Positions 24,889 through 33,210 of a stretch of DNA of 64,000 nucleotides are shown here, piece after piece. Each line of letters opens with the position of its first letter. Positions within the stretch are counted from its first letter, which is position 1. The DNA is from Allostella sp. ATCC 35155 (GTDB lineage: Bacteria > Pseudomonadota > Alphaproteobacteria > ATCC43930 > Allostellaceae), in assembly GCA_006738865.1 (NCBI GenBank), contig AP019701.1:2228001-2292000 (forward strand), in the 5' to 3' direction. Under the pieces are notes generated by a model. The model did no database searches and was not told the origin of the DNA. It saw only the letters and a program-made list of their open reading frames with translations. Position numbers and translations under genes: made by a program.

Positions 24889-26399
24889 CCGGCCGGGGCC
24901 GGCCGTCGGCGGAAGAGGCCGACGACCCGGCGCTGGAGGCCGGGCACCGACCACAGGATTGCGAAGAGGGTGAGCAGCGCGAGGCCGGCGCTGATCGGGC
25001 GGGTGAAGAAGGGCGTCGGGTCGCCGCCGGTCAGCGACAGGCCGCGCAGCAGGTTCTTGTCGAGCAGGTCGCCCAGGACGAGGCCGAGGATCAGCGGCGC
25101 CATGGGGAAGTTGAGGAGGCGCATGCCGAAGCCGATCATGCCGAAGGCGAGCATGACGTAGATGTCGAAGACGCGGGACGTGATGGCGAAGGCGCCGACC
25201 GTGCACAGCACGAACACGATCGGCATCAGCCGCTCGCGCGGGACGAGCAGGATCCACAGCAGCGGCCGCACCAGCGTCAGCCCGAAGAACAGCTTCATCA
25301 TGTCGGCCAGCACCAGCATGGCGACGATCTGGTAGACGAACTCGGGCTGGGTCACCATCAGCATGGGACCGGGATTGACGTTGTGGATCAGCATCGCCGC
25401 CAGCAGCACGGCGGCCGGCGCCGAGCCGGGGACGGCCAGCGTCAGGACCGGAATGATCGCGCCCGGAACGCAGGCGCTCTCGCCCGTCTCGGCCGCCATC
25501 AGCCCCTCGACCGAGCCCTTGCCGTACTTCTCCTTCTCCTTGCTGGCGCGCCGGGCGGCGGCATAGGAGGTCCAGGCCGCGGTGTCTTCGCCGAGGCCCG
25601 GCAGTACCCCGATGAAGGTGCCGATCCCGCCGGAGCGCAGGATCGTGCGCCAGTACTGCAGCACGTCGGCGATGCGCGGGATGACGGAATCGATCTTGCT
25701 GGCCACCGCCTTGAAGGCCGGGCCGCTCATGACGTGCAGCACCTCGGCGACGCCGAAGGCGCCGACCAGCGCCGGCAGCAGGCCGATCCCACCGGCGAGG
25801 TCGACGGTTCCGAATGCGAAGCGGGGATAGGCGTGGACCGTCTCCTGGCCGATCGTCGCGACGAAGAGGCCGAGGAAGCCGGCGATATAGCCCTTGAGCG
25901 CGTCCCCGCCGGACAGCGAGCCGGCGATGACGATGCCGAAGACGGCGACCCAGAAGAACTCGTAGGAGCCGAAGGAGAGCGAGATCTCGCCGAGCGTCGG
26001 AGTGAAGATGGCGACGCAGAGGGTGCCGAACAGGGTTCCGAGCCAGGAGCCGGCGGTCGAGATGCCCATGGCGCGCCCGGCCATGCCCTGACGCGCGAGC
26101 GGGAAGCCGTCGAGGGTCGAGCAGGCGCTGGCCGGCGTGCCGGGGATGTTCAGCAGGATGGCGCTGCGGCTGCCGCCATAGATCGCCCCGACATAGACGC
26201 AGATCAGCACGAGGATCGCCGAGTTGGGGGCCATCGTGTAGGTCAGCGTCGTCATCAGGGCGACGCCCATGGTCGCGGTCAGGCCGGGCAGGGCGCCGAC
26301 GACGATGCCGAGCAGGGTCGCCCAGAAGACGATGAAGAGGGTCGAAGGGGTCGCGAAGCCGGCGAAGGCCTGGCCCAGCAGGGCGAGATTGTCGAACAT
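24885..26399 (-). CDS. Tripartite tricarboxylate transporter large permease (TctA family)
   Basis: The 504-residue permease with about 12 membrane segments forms the channel of a binding-protein-dependent secondary transporter for carboxylates. Typical blocks are 'GIVVGALPGLTATMGVALM', 'GGSRSAILLNIPGTPAS' and 'GVLPGLGEDTAAWTSYAAA', then 'VPGSAPAAVLLAAMLIHN'. The upstream partners are the small permease (TctB) and the binding protein (TctC) on the same strand. The substrate is unknown; the divergent sugar-acid type genes suggest a sugar acid or related carboxylate. Confidence 0.93.
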   Translation of the reverse strand: MFDNLALLGQAFAGFATPSTLFIVFWATLLGIVVGALPGLTATMGVALMTTLTYTMAPNSAILVLICVYVGAIYGGSRSAILLNIPGTPASACSTLDGFPLARQGMAGRAMGISTAGSWLGTLFGTLCVAIFTPTLGEISLSFGSYEFFWVAVFGIVIAGSLSGGDALKGYIAGFLGLFVATIGQETVHAYPRFAFGTVDLAGGIGLLPALVGAFGVAEVLHVMSGPAFKAVASKIDSVIPRIADVLQYWRTILRSGGIGTFIGVLPGLGEDTAAWTSYAAARRASKEKEKYGKGSVEGLMAAETGESACVPGAIIPVLTLAVPGSAPAAVLLAAMLIHNVNPGPMLMVTQPEFVYQIVAMLVLADMMKLFFGLTLVRPLLWILLVPRERLMPIVFVLCTVGAFAITSRVFDIYVMLAFGMIGFGMRLLNFPMAPLILGLVLGDLLDKNLLRGLSLTGGDPTPFFTRPISAGLALLTLFAILWSVPGLQRRVVGLFRRRPAPAG

Positions 26400-26412
26400 C
26401 CGGAACGCGACC

Positions 26413-26958
26413 TCAGGGCAAGCGCACGAGGAAGAGCCGCTCGAACACCAGGCTCACCGCCAGGCCGGTGGCGAGGCCGAGCGCCAGCGCCGTCGCAATG
26501 CGGCGCAGCCGTCGCGGCGTTGTCTCGTCCTGCCACTCGAACAGGAGGACGAACGCGGTGACGAAGGTCGCGGTCGCGAGCCAGAACGGGAGCGTGCCGA
26601 TCAGCCCGATGGCATAGCCGAAGCAGACGACGACCGCCGCCGCCAGCCGGGACACCCGGGAATACGCAAAGGCGCCGCCGCCGCTGGCGCCGCCGCCCGG
26701 TCGCAGGGCGCCGCGCAGGACCGAGCGTGCCGCGAGCACGATGCCGAGCAGCGCGAGCACGAGCCCGTAGAAGCCGGGCACGATGCCGGGCGCGGTGAAC
26801 GGGTCGCCGCCGCGGTCGGTGAAGGTCGGCATCGCCCAGGCCATCCGCATGACGGCGAGCCCGAAGGCGAGGATGACCACCCCCGTGACGAGGTCGGTGC
26901 GCGGTGCCGGCTCGGGCCGGACATGGTCCATCGGCGTCGGTTCGGCGGCGTCGGTCAT
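26413..26958 (-). CDS. Tripartite tricarboxylate transporter small permease (TctB family)
   Basis: A 181-residue protein with four hydrophobic segments, the usual TctB topology, including 'TGVVILAFGLAVMRMAWAMP', 'GIVPGFYGLVLALLGIVLAA' and 'VVVCFGYAIGLIGTLPFWLA'. It lies 13 nt upstream of tctA and downstream of tctC, the standard C-B-A order. TctB sequences diverge fast, so the call rests on topology and position as much as on sequence. Confidence 0.87.
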   Translation of the reverse strand: MTDAAEPTPMDHVRPEPAPRTDLVTGVVILAFGLAVMRMAWAMPTFTDRGGDPFTAPGIVPGFYGLVLALLGIVLAARSVLRGALRPGGGASGGGAFAYSRVSRLAAAVVVCFGYAIGLIGTLPFWLATATFVTAFVLLFEWQDETTPRRLRRIATALALGLATGLAVSLVFERLFLVRLP

Positions 26959-26983
26959 GGCATCGCGTCCGGCGGAAGGAGAA

Positions 26984-27008
26984 GGGGGCCGCCCGCAAGG
27001 CGACCCCC
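26984..27008 (-). terminator. Attenuator-like hairpin between tctC and tctB
   Basis: GGGGGCCGCC (26984-26993) pairs with GGCGACCCCC (26999-27008) with one C/A mismatch and a 5-nt loop, just after the tctC stop. On the minus strand it is followed by a pyrimidine-rich run. It likely lowers permease expression relative to the binding protein. Confidence 0.5.
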
Positions 27009-27015
27009 TCCGGGA

Positions 27016-28029
27016 CTACTTCAGGCGCTGGATGCCCAGCGTGTCGGGCGACACCTTGGCCTTGCCGCCGTCGAAATAGAGCCAGGCCGTCTGGCGTACC
27101 ATCTTGAACGCCTCGTCATGCGCCTTCTGGCCGTGGATCGGCGTGAAGAGGGCGCTGCGCTGGGCGGCATAGCGCTTCAGCACCTCGGAGTTGGCGATCT
27201 TCTTCTCCCAGGCCATCTGCATGGTCTTGATCACCGGGTCGGGCGTGCCCTTGGGCGCCCAGATGCCGAAATAGTTCACCGGCGCGACGAGGTTCGGGAT
27301 CCACTTGGTGATCGGCGGAATCTCGCCATAGCCTTCGAGCGTGATCGGCTGCTCGCTGTAGACGACGAGCGGCTTCAGGCGCTTGCCGCGGATCATCTCG
27401 GTCATCTCTACGAGAAGCTGCGAGACGATCGGCACCTCGCCGGAAACGGCCGCGATCACCGCCGGATTGCCGCCGTCATAGGTGACGTGGCGATAACTGA
27501 TGCCGGCCGTCGCCTTGATCGACTCCATCATGTTGTGGCCCGCCGACGACAGGCCGGCGGTCGAGACCGCGACGGGCGTGCCGCCGGACTTCAGGGCCGT
27601 CAGCAGCCCACCGAAATCCTTGTAGGGCGCGCCCGGATTGGCCGAGATGGCCGAGACGTTGGCGACGGCGAGGAAGAGGTGCCAGTCCTGCAGGCCGCTG
27701 TCGAGCATGCCCAGCACCTTGTAGGTGCCGACATCGGCCGCCGCGCCGGCCGCCCAAGTGTAGCCGTCCTTGGTGGATTCGAGCGCGTTCTTGGTGCCGA
27801 TCGAGCCCGAGGCGCCGGGCTGGTTCACGACCACGAATTTCTGCTTCAGTTCCGCCTCGAGCTCGGAGGCGACGATGCGGGCCATCTGGTCGGTCGAGCC
27901 GCCCGCCGCCCAGGGCACGATGATGGTGACCGGCCGTTCCGGCTTCCAGGGGTAGTCCTGCGCCTGCGCGCCGGATACGCAAAGGGCCGCCGCGATCGCC
28001 GCGCCGGCCCATCGGAAAATGCTGGACAT
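27016..28029 (-). CDS. Tripartite tricarboxylate transporter substrate-binding protein (TctC/Bug family)
   Basis: This periplasmic binding protein delivers substrate to the TctBA permease. The 337-residue precursor begins with a signal peptide (MSSIFRWAGAAIAAALC, cleavage near AQA-QD). The mature part starts with 'WKPERPVTIIVPWAAGGSTD', the Bug-family hallmark, and continues with 'VVNQPGASGSIG'. The start at 28029 is preceded by GGGGAGG. It faces the MocA gene across an 84-nt divergent region, so both units may share control. Confidence 0.93.
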   Translation of the reverse strand: MSSIFRWAGAAIAAALCVSGAQAQDYPWKPERPVTIIVPWAAGGSTDQMARIVASELEAELKQKFVVVNQPGASGSIGTKNALESTKDGYTWAAGAAADVGTYKVLGMLDSGLQDWHLFLAVANVSAISANPGAPYKDFGGLLTALKSGGTPVAVSTAGLSSAGHNMMESIKATAGISYRHVTYDGGNPAVIAAVSGEVPIVSQLLVEMTEMIRGKRLKPLVVYSEQPITLEGYGEIPPITKWIPNLVAPVNYFGIWAPKGTPDPVIKTMQMAWEKKIANSEVLKRYAAQRSALFTPIHGQKAHDEAFKMVRQTAWLYFDGGKAKVSPDTLGIQRLK

Positions 28030-28113
28030 GAATGGCCTCCCCGAAGGCATCGTTGAGGTCGTGATCGTTCCGTTCCTTTGCCCCATCCGTCAAGCCGCAT
28101 CGCCCGCCGCGTG

Positions 28114-29142
28114 ATGACTCCGACGCGCATTCTCCAGATCGGCTATGGCGCCTTCGGGGCGACGCATCTCGATGCCTGGGCCCGCCTGCTGCCGGCCGAG
28201 GCGATCATGGTTGCCGATCCGCGGCCAGACGCGCGGACGGCTGCCGCCGCGCGCCGGCCCGGTATCGTCGCGGTCGCCGACTGGCGCGACGGCCTGGCCT
28301 CGGCCGAGGCCGTCGACATCCTGACGCCGACCGATACCCACCATGCCATCGCCGCGGAGGCGATCGACCGCGGCCGCCATGTCTTTCTCGAGAAGCCGAT
28401 GACGGCCGATGCCGCCGAGGCGCGGGATCTCCAGGCGCGGGCCGGGCGGGCCGGGGTGGTGGTGCAGGGTGGGCTCTATTTCCGCTTCCACCCGAAGGCC
28501 CGCGCGCTGCGCGACATCGTTCGCGCCGGCGGCATCGGCCGCCTGCGCTTCCTGCAGGGGCGGTTCGCCGGCTTCAAGCGGGCGCGGGGCGATTCGGGGG
28601 CATTGCTCAACGATGCCGTCCACTTCGTCGACCTGTTCGGCTGGATCACGGGCGAACGGGCCGAGACGGTTCATGCGGTGACGCGGGACCATTTCGGCCG
28701 CGGGTCGGAGGATCTGGCGCTGGTCACGTTGACCTATCCCTCCGGCGTTGTCGCCCATGTCGAGACGGGTTATGTCCAGCCGGGCCGCTGGCCGGATACC
28801 GTCGTGCCGGGTGCCGTCACGTCGAAGGAGATCAAGGTGAGCGGGTCGGAAGGGGCGGTCGAGATCGATTTCGCGGCCGAAACGATGGTCCGGCACCGGG
28901 TCCGGCACGAGTTTTCCGGGGGGCTGTGGCGGCCGGTCTTCGGCGCAGGCGGGCCGATGGCCGTTCCGGGCGCCGACCCGGTCGCGGTGGTGGAGGCCGA
29001 ACTGGCGCATTTCCTCGACTGCATCCGGACCGGGCGGGAACCGGACGCCGGGCTGGCCGAGTGCGGCGTCGGACTGGCGCTGGTCCTCGATGCCGCCCGC
29101 CGGTCGGCCGCCGACGCAACCGTGACGAAGGTGGGGCCATGA
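28114..29142 (+). CDS. Gfo/Idh/MocA family oxidoreductase
   Basis: NAD(P)-dependent dehydrogenases of this family oxidise sugars, inositols or related polyols. The 342-residue protein shows the Rossmann motif QIGYGAFGATH, the family signature EKP in 'VFLEKPMTADAAEA', and the C-terminal domain with 'DSGALLNDAVHFVDLFGW' (catalytic Asp/His region). The ATG at 28114 was chosen; a GTG directly before it is possible. The stop overlaps the next start by ATGA, so the three genes downstream form a tightly coupled unit. The substrate is unknown. Confidence 0.9.
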   Translation: MTPTRILQIGYGAFGATHLDAWARLLPAEAIMVADPRPDARTAAAARRPGIVAVADWRDGLASAEAVDILTPTDTHHAIAAEAIDRGRHVFLEKPMTADAAEARDLQARAGRAGVVVQGGLYFRFHPKARALRDIVRAGGIGRLRFLQGRFAGFKRARGDSGALLNDAVHFVDLFGWITGERAETVHAVTRDHFGRGSEDLALVTLTYPSGVVAHVETGYVQPGRWPDTVVPGAVTSKEIKVSGSEGAVEIDFAAETMVRHRVRHEFSGGLWRPVFGAGGPMAVPGADPVAVVEAELAHFLDCIRTGREPDAGLAECGVGLALVLDAARRSAADATVTKVGP

Positions 29143-29984
29143 GCCGGATGAAGCTGTCGCTGTGCAACGAGGTGGTGGCGGAACTGCCGTTCGCGCGGCA
29201 ATGCGCGCTGGCGGCCGAACTGGGCTATGACGGGCTGGAGGTCGCGCCCTTCACCTTTGGCGACGAGCCGCATCTGATGTCGGCGGAGGCCCGCAGCGGC
29301 ATCCGCCGCGCTGCCGCCGAAGCCGGCGTGCGGGTCTCGGGGCTGCACTGGCTGCTGGTCAAGCCGACCGGCCTGTCCCTGACCAGCCCCGACGCGGCCA
29401 TACGCGCGCGCGCAGTCGACGTGCTGAAGCGTCTGGTCGGCCTCTGCGCCGAACTGGAGGGCGAGGTGCTGGTGCATGGTTCGCCGGCGCAGCGCCGACT
29501 GCCGGAGGGAGCGGGCGCCGATGCGGCCCGGGGCTGGGCCACGGACGGGCTGGCCGCCGTGGCGGAGGCCGCCGCCGCCGCCGGCGTCGTGCACTGCCTG
29601 GAGCCGCTGGCGCCGCGCGAGACGAACTTCGTCAACAGCGTCGGCGAGGCGGCCCGGATCGTGGAGGCGATCGGCAATCCCGCGCTGCGCACCATGATCG
29701 ATTGCAGCGCGGCCGGCCTCGCCGAGACCGAGACCGTGCCCGAGCTGATCGATCGCTGGCTGCCGACCGGGCTGGTCGCCCATATCCAGGTCAACGACGC
29801 GAACCGGCGCGGCCCCGGCCAGGGCGAGCAGCGCTTCGCGCCGATCCTGGACGCGCTCGCTCGCAACCGGTATCGCGGCTGGATCGCGGTCGAGCCGTTC
29901 GACTATGTCCCGGACGGGCCGGGCTCGGCCGCCCGGGCGGCGGGATATCTGCGCGGCATCGAGGAGGCGCTGCAATGGCGATGA
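29139..29984 (+). CDS. TIM-barrel sugar phosphate isomerase/epimerase family protein
   Basis: The 281-residue protein belongs to the xylose-isomerase-like/AP endonuclease 2 superfamily. It starts 'MSRMKLSLCNEVVAELPF', and metal/acid residues appear in 'LEPLAPRETNFVNSV', 'TMIDCSAAGLAE', 'HIQVNDANRRGPGQG' and 'GWIAVEPFDY'. It overlaps the MocA gene by 4 nt and the enolase-superfamily gene by up to 10 nt. Such proteins isomerise or epimerise sugars or inosose-type ketones. The precise reaction is not inferable. Confidence 0.87.
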   Translation: MSRMKLSLCNEVVAELPFARQCALAAELGYDGLEVAPFTFGDEPHLMSAEARSGIRRAAAEAGVRVSGLHWLLVKPTGLSLTSPDAAIRARAVDVLKRLVGLCAELEGEVLVHGSPAQRRLPEGAGADAARGWATDGLAAVAEAAAAAGVVHCLEPLAPRETNFVNSVGEAARIVEAIGNPALRTMIDCSAAGLAETETVPELIDRWLPTGLVAHIQVNDANRRGPGQGEQRFAPILDALARNRYRGWIAVEPFDYVPDGPGSAARAAGYLRGIEEALQWR

Positions 29985-31432
29985 ACGGGGCGGGACTGAA
30001 CGCCGAGGCGGTCACGGTCGAGGCCGTCGAACTCTTCGAATGGCCGTACCGGCTGCGCCTGCCGTTCCGCTTCGGCGTCATCACGGTGACGCATGGCCGG
30101 CAGGCGGTGCTGCGCGTGCGCATCCGCACCGCCGACGGCCGGACGGCCGAGGGCATGGCGGCCGAGGCGCTGGCCGCCAAGTGGTTCGACAAGAACCCGG
30201 ATGTCAGCGACGCGCAGAACCTGGAGCAGCTTCGCCTGGCGCTGGAGATTGCGTCCGGCCTCTACCGGGCGAGCACGCCGCGCACGCCCTTCCGGCTCTT
30301 CGCCGACCACTATGCCGACCAGATCGCCGAAGGCGCGCGGCGCGGGCTGCCGCCCCTGGTCGCGAGCTACGGACCGGCGCTGCTCGACCGCGCCGTCGCC
30401 GACGCGCTCTGCCGGGCCCGCGGCGTCAACTTCTACGAGGCCGTCCGCCGCAATCTCCTCGGGATCGAGGCGCACCCGATCGTGCCCGACCTCGCCGAAT
30501 TCGACCTGGGCCCGTTCCTCGGCAGCCTCGCCCCGTCCGACCGCATCCATGTCCGGCACACGGTCGGGCTCGTCGACCCGATCACCGCCGCGGACCAGGC
30601 CGAGGGAACGCGCGTGGAGGACGGGCTGCCGGAGACGCTGGAGGAGGTCGTCGCGACCTACGGGCACCGCTACTACAAGCTGAAGGTCGGCGGGAACGTC
30701 GCCGCCGACGTCGACCGCCTCGCCCGGATCGCGGGCGTGCTCGACCTCCAGGGGCACGACTATGCCGTTTCGCTCGACGGCAACGAGCAGTATGCCGACG
30801 AGGGCGCGGTGCTCGAACTGTGGCGGGCGATGCGGGCCGAGCCGCGGCTGCGCCGCCTCGTCGCCTCGATCCTCTATATCGAGCAGCCGATCAAGCGGCA
30901 GAACGCGCTTTCGGCGCCGGTGACGAAGCTGGCGGCCGAGCGCCCGGTCATCCTCGACGAGTCCGACGGGGAACTCGATGCCTTTCCGGCCGGCCGCAGC
31001 CTCGGCTATCGCGGCGTCTCCTCGAAGAACTGCAAGGGGTTCTACAAGTCGATCCTGAACCTCGCGCGCTGCCGCATGTGGAACGGCCTCGAAGGCGAGG
31101 GAACCTACTTCATGTCGGCCGAGGATCTGACGACCCAGGCGGGCCTGTCGGTGCAGCAGGACCTGGCGCTGGTCAACCTGCTCGGCCTCGTCCATGTCGA
31201 GCGCAACGGCCATCATTTCATCGACGGCTTCGCCGGCCGGCCCGAAGCCGAGGCCCGGGCCTTCCTGGCCGCCCATCCGGACCTCTATCACGAGCAGGAC
31301 GGACGGGTGCGGATGCGCATCACGGCGGGCGAGGCGCACATCGGCTCGCTTGCCTGTCCCGGGTTCGGGGCGGCCGCCGCTCCCGATGTCGCGGCGATGG
31401 AGCCGATGAAGCGCGCGGAGTGGGCCGGATAG
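29975..31432 (+). CDS. Enolase-superfamily enzyme (mandelate racemase/muconate-lactonizing-like)
   Basis: The superfamily removes the alpha proton of a carboxylate to dehydrate, racemise or cycloisomerise it. Metal and base residues are visible as 'YYKLKVGGN' (Lys), 'VSLDGNEQY' (Asp), 'LYIEQPIKR' (Glu) and 'VILDESDGE' (Asp/Glu), then 'GVSSKNCKGFYKS' (Lys). At 485 residues it is about 100 longer than typical members, with extra sequence in the N-terminal half (about residues 60-190). The ATG at 29975 has GAGGAG 8 nt upstream; an ATG at 29981 is possible. A sugar-acid dehydratase role fits its neighbours, but this is inference. Confidence 0.85.
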   Translation: MAMNGAGLNAEAVTVEAVELFEWPYRLRLPFRFGVITVTHGRQAVLRVRIRTADGRTAEGMAAEALAAKWFDKNPDVSDAQNLEQLRLALEIASGLYRASTPRTPFRLFADHYADQIAEGARRGLPPLVASYGPALLDRAVADALCRARGVNFYEAVRRNLLGIEAHPIVPDLAEFDLGPFLGSLAPSDRIHVRHTVGLVDPITAADQAEGTRVEDGLPETLEEVVATYGHRYYKLKVGGNVAADVDRLARIAGVLDLQGHDYAVSLDGNEQYADEGAVLELWRAMRAEPRLRRLVASILYIEQPIKRQNALSAPVTKLAAERPVILDESDGELDAFPAGRSLGYRGVSSKNCKGFYKSILNLARCRMWNGLEGEGTYFMSAEDLTTQAGLSVQQDLALVNLLGLVHVERNGHHFIDGFAGRPEAEARAFLAAHPDLYHEQDGRVRMRITAGEAHIGSLACPGFGAAAAPDVAAMEPMKRAEWAG

Positions 31433-31491
31433 GCGCAGGCACCGACACCATCTGGATGTCGGCCGAGCGGCGCTGATGGCCGGACCTGGTA

Positions 31492-33210
31492 TCAGGCAGG
31501 CGGCCGACCGTCGTGCGACAGGACGCCGAAGCCCAGCGGTGGCAACACCAGCCCAGCCTCCTTGCGGGTCGCGACGCAGCCCGGTGCCGGTACGCAGCTC
31601 CACCCGCAAGCTGCCGGGAACAGGCGCTCATCCAGGCTGAAATTGACAATGCAGCGCAGCGTCATCCGGTCGTCGAAGCGATCGTAGCCGAGCAGCGGCG
31701 CGAGCTTGGCGCCGTGGACGATCTCGCCACCCCACTTCAGTACCGGCTGCTCATGCCGCCACGCCACGAACTGCCGGAGGAAGGCTAGGGTCGAGTCCGG
31801 GTCCGCCTCCTGGCGGTCGACGGCGAGCGGCCGATGCTCCTGCGGTACTGGCAGCCAGGGGTCGGAAGCTTCCGTGAAACCGGCGTGCGGCGCATCGGCG
31901 ATCCAAGGCATCGGCGTGCGGCCGCCGTCACGACCCTCGAAGTCGGGCCAGAGCGCGAGGCCCCAGGGGTCGCGCAGCGCCTCCCTCGGCAGCTTGGGAT
32001 GCGGCAGGCCCAGTTCCTCGCCCTGAAAGATGGCGCAGCCGCCCTTCAGCGTCAGTTGCAGGAACAGGAGCATTCGCGCCGCCGCCGGTCCCTGCCCGGC
32101 ATCGATGGCGAAGGCGGCGAGGTTCGAGAGCGCACGCCTCGAGTCATGGTTGGTCAAGACGTTGTAGAGCCAGCCCGTCCGCTGATACGCGTCGCGCCTC
32201 TGCAGGATCGCGGCAAGATTGCCGACTTCGGCCGGGCCGTTGATAAGGTCAAAATCATAGATGGCATGGAAGGCCTTGCCCTCGGCGGTGTATTTTTCCG
32301 CGGCGCGCGAGGAATCGACGTCCGCCAGTTCGCCGATCAATATGCGTTCGGGCAGGTAGTCCGACACGGCGTCCCGCAGCCGTTGCAGGATCGGCATCGC
32401 CTCGGGCACGTCCCGGTCGAACTCGTGGAGTTGGCGGCGGAAGGGGTTGTTCGGCCCGCCGCCGAGCAGGATGGGCGATCCGGCGCGCGGCGAGGGCGGG
32501 TTCGACCGGAACTCCGGGTCGCAGGCGAGGCACTGGACGGCATCGAGGCGGAATCCGTCGACGCCGAGATCGAGCCAGAAGCGCATCTCGCCGATGACGG
32601 CGTCGAGCACCGCCGCGTTCTGCAGGTTCAGCGCCGGCTGACAGGCAAGGAACGGGTGGTAGTAGTACTGGCCGCGTCGCGGCTCCCATTCCCAGGCCCC
32701 GCCACCGAAGGAGGAGAGCCAGTTGTTGGGCGGGCAGCCGTCGCGCGCCGCGTCGGCCCAGACATACCAGTCGGCCCGAGGATTGGTCCGGTCGGAGCGG
32801 CTCTCGATGAACCAGGGATGCTCGTCGGACGTATGGGCCGGTATGAAGTCCAGAATCAGCTTCAGTCCGCGCGCATGCACCGCCTCCAGCAACTCGAGGA
32901 AATCCGCCATGGAACCGGCGACGGGATCGACATTGCGCAGGTCGGTGGCGTCGTAGCCGAAATCCTTCTGCGGCGAGGGGTAGAACGGCGACAGCCACAA
33001 TGCATCGACGCCGATGTCGGCGATGTGGTCGAGCTTCTCGATGACGCCACGGAGGTCACCGATGCCGTCACCGTCGCTGTCGCGGAAACTGCGCAGATAG
33101 ACTTCATAGATGACGGCGCCGCGCCACCAAACCGCATGCACCGGCGGCTCGCGCTTCGGCGCCATGGCATACTTCGCCAGCAGCGTCTCGCGGGTTTGCG
33201 CGCCGGTCAT
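31492..33210 (-). CDS. GH13 alpha-glucosidase-type hydrolase (second of a pair)
   Basis: A 572-residue family 13 glycoside hydrolase acting on alpha-glucosidic bonds. The (beta/alpha)8 barrel is clear: 'VIYEVYLRSFRDSDGDGIGD' at the start, 'LDFIPAHTSDEHPW', nucleophile D223 in GFRLDAVQ, acid/base E294 in LIGELAD and transition-state D356 in TNHDSRR. No signal peptide is seen, so it is probably cytoplasmic. The start overlaps the upstream GH13 gene by 4 nt. Maltose-type glucosidase or glucosyltransferase activity cannot be separated from sequence. Confidence 0.9.
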   Translation of the reverse strand: MTGAQTRETLLAKYAMAPKREPPVHAVWWRGAVIYEVYLRSFRDSDGDGIGDLRGVIEKLDHIADIGVDALWLSPFYPSPQKDFGYDATDLRNVDPVAGSMADFLELLEAVHARGLKLILDFIPAHTSDEHPWFIESRSDRTNPRADWYVWADAARDGCPPNNWLSSFGGGAWEWEPRRGQYYYHPFLACQPALNLQNAAVLDAVIGEMRFWLDLGVDGFRLDAVQCLACDPEFRSNPPSPRAGSPILLGGGPNNPFRRQLHEFDRDVPEAMPILQRLRDAVSDYLPERILIGELADVDSSRAAEKYTAEGKAFHAIYDFDLINGPAEVGNLAAILQRRDAYQRTGWLYNVLTNHDSRRALSNLAAFAIDAGQGPAAARMLLFLQLTLKGGCAIFQGEELGLPHPKLPREALRDPWGLALWPDFEGRDGGRTPMPWIADAPHAGFTEASDPWLPVPQEHRPLAVDRQEADPDSTLAFLRQFVAWRHEQPVLKWGGEIVHGAKLAPLLGYDRFDDRMTLRCIVNFSLDERLFPAACGWSCVPAPGCVATRKEAGLVLPPLGFGVLSHDGRPPA

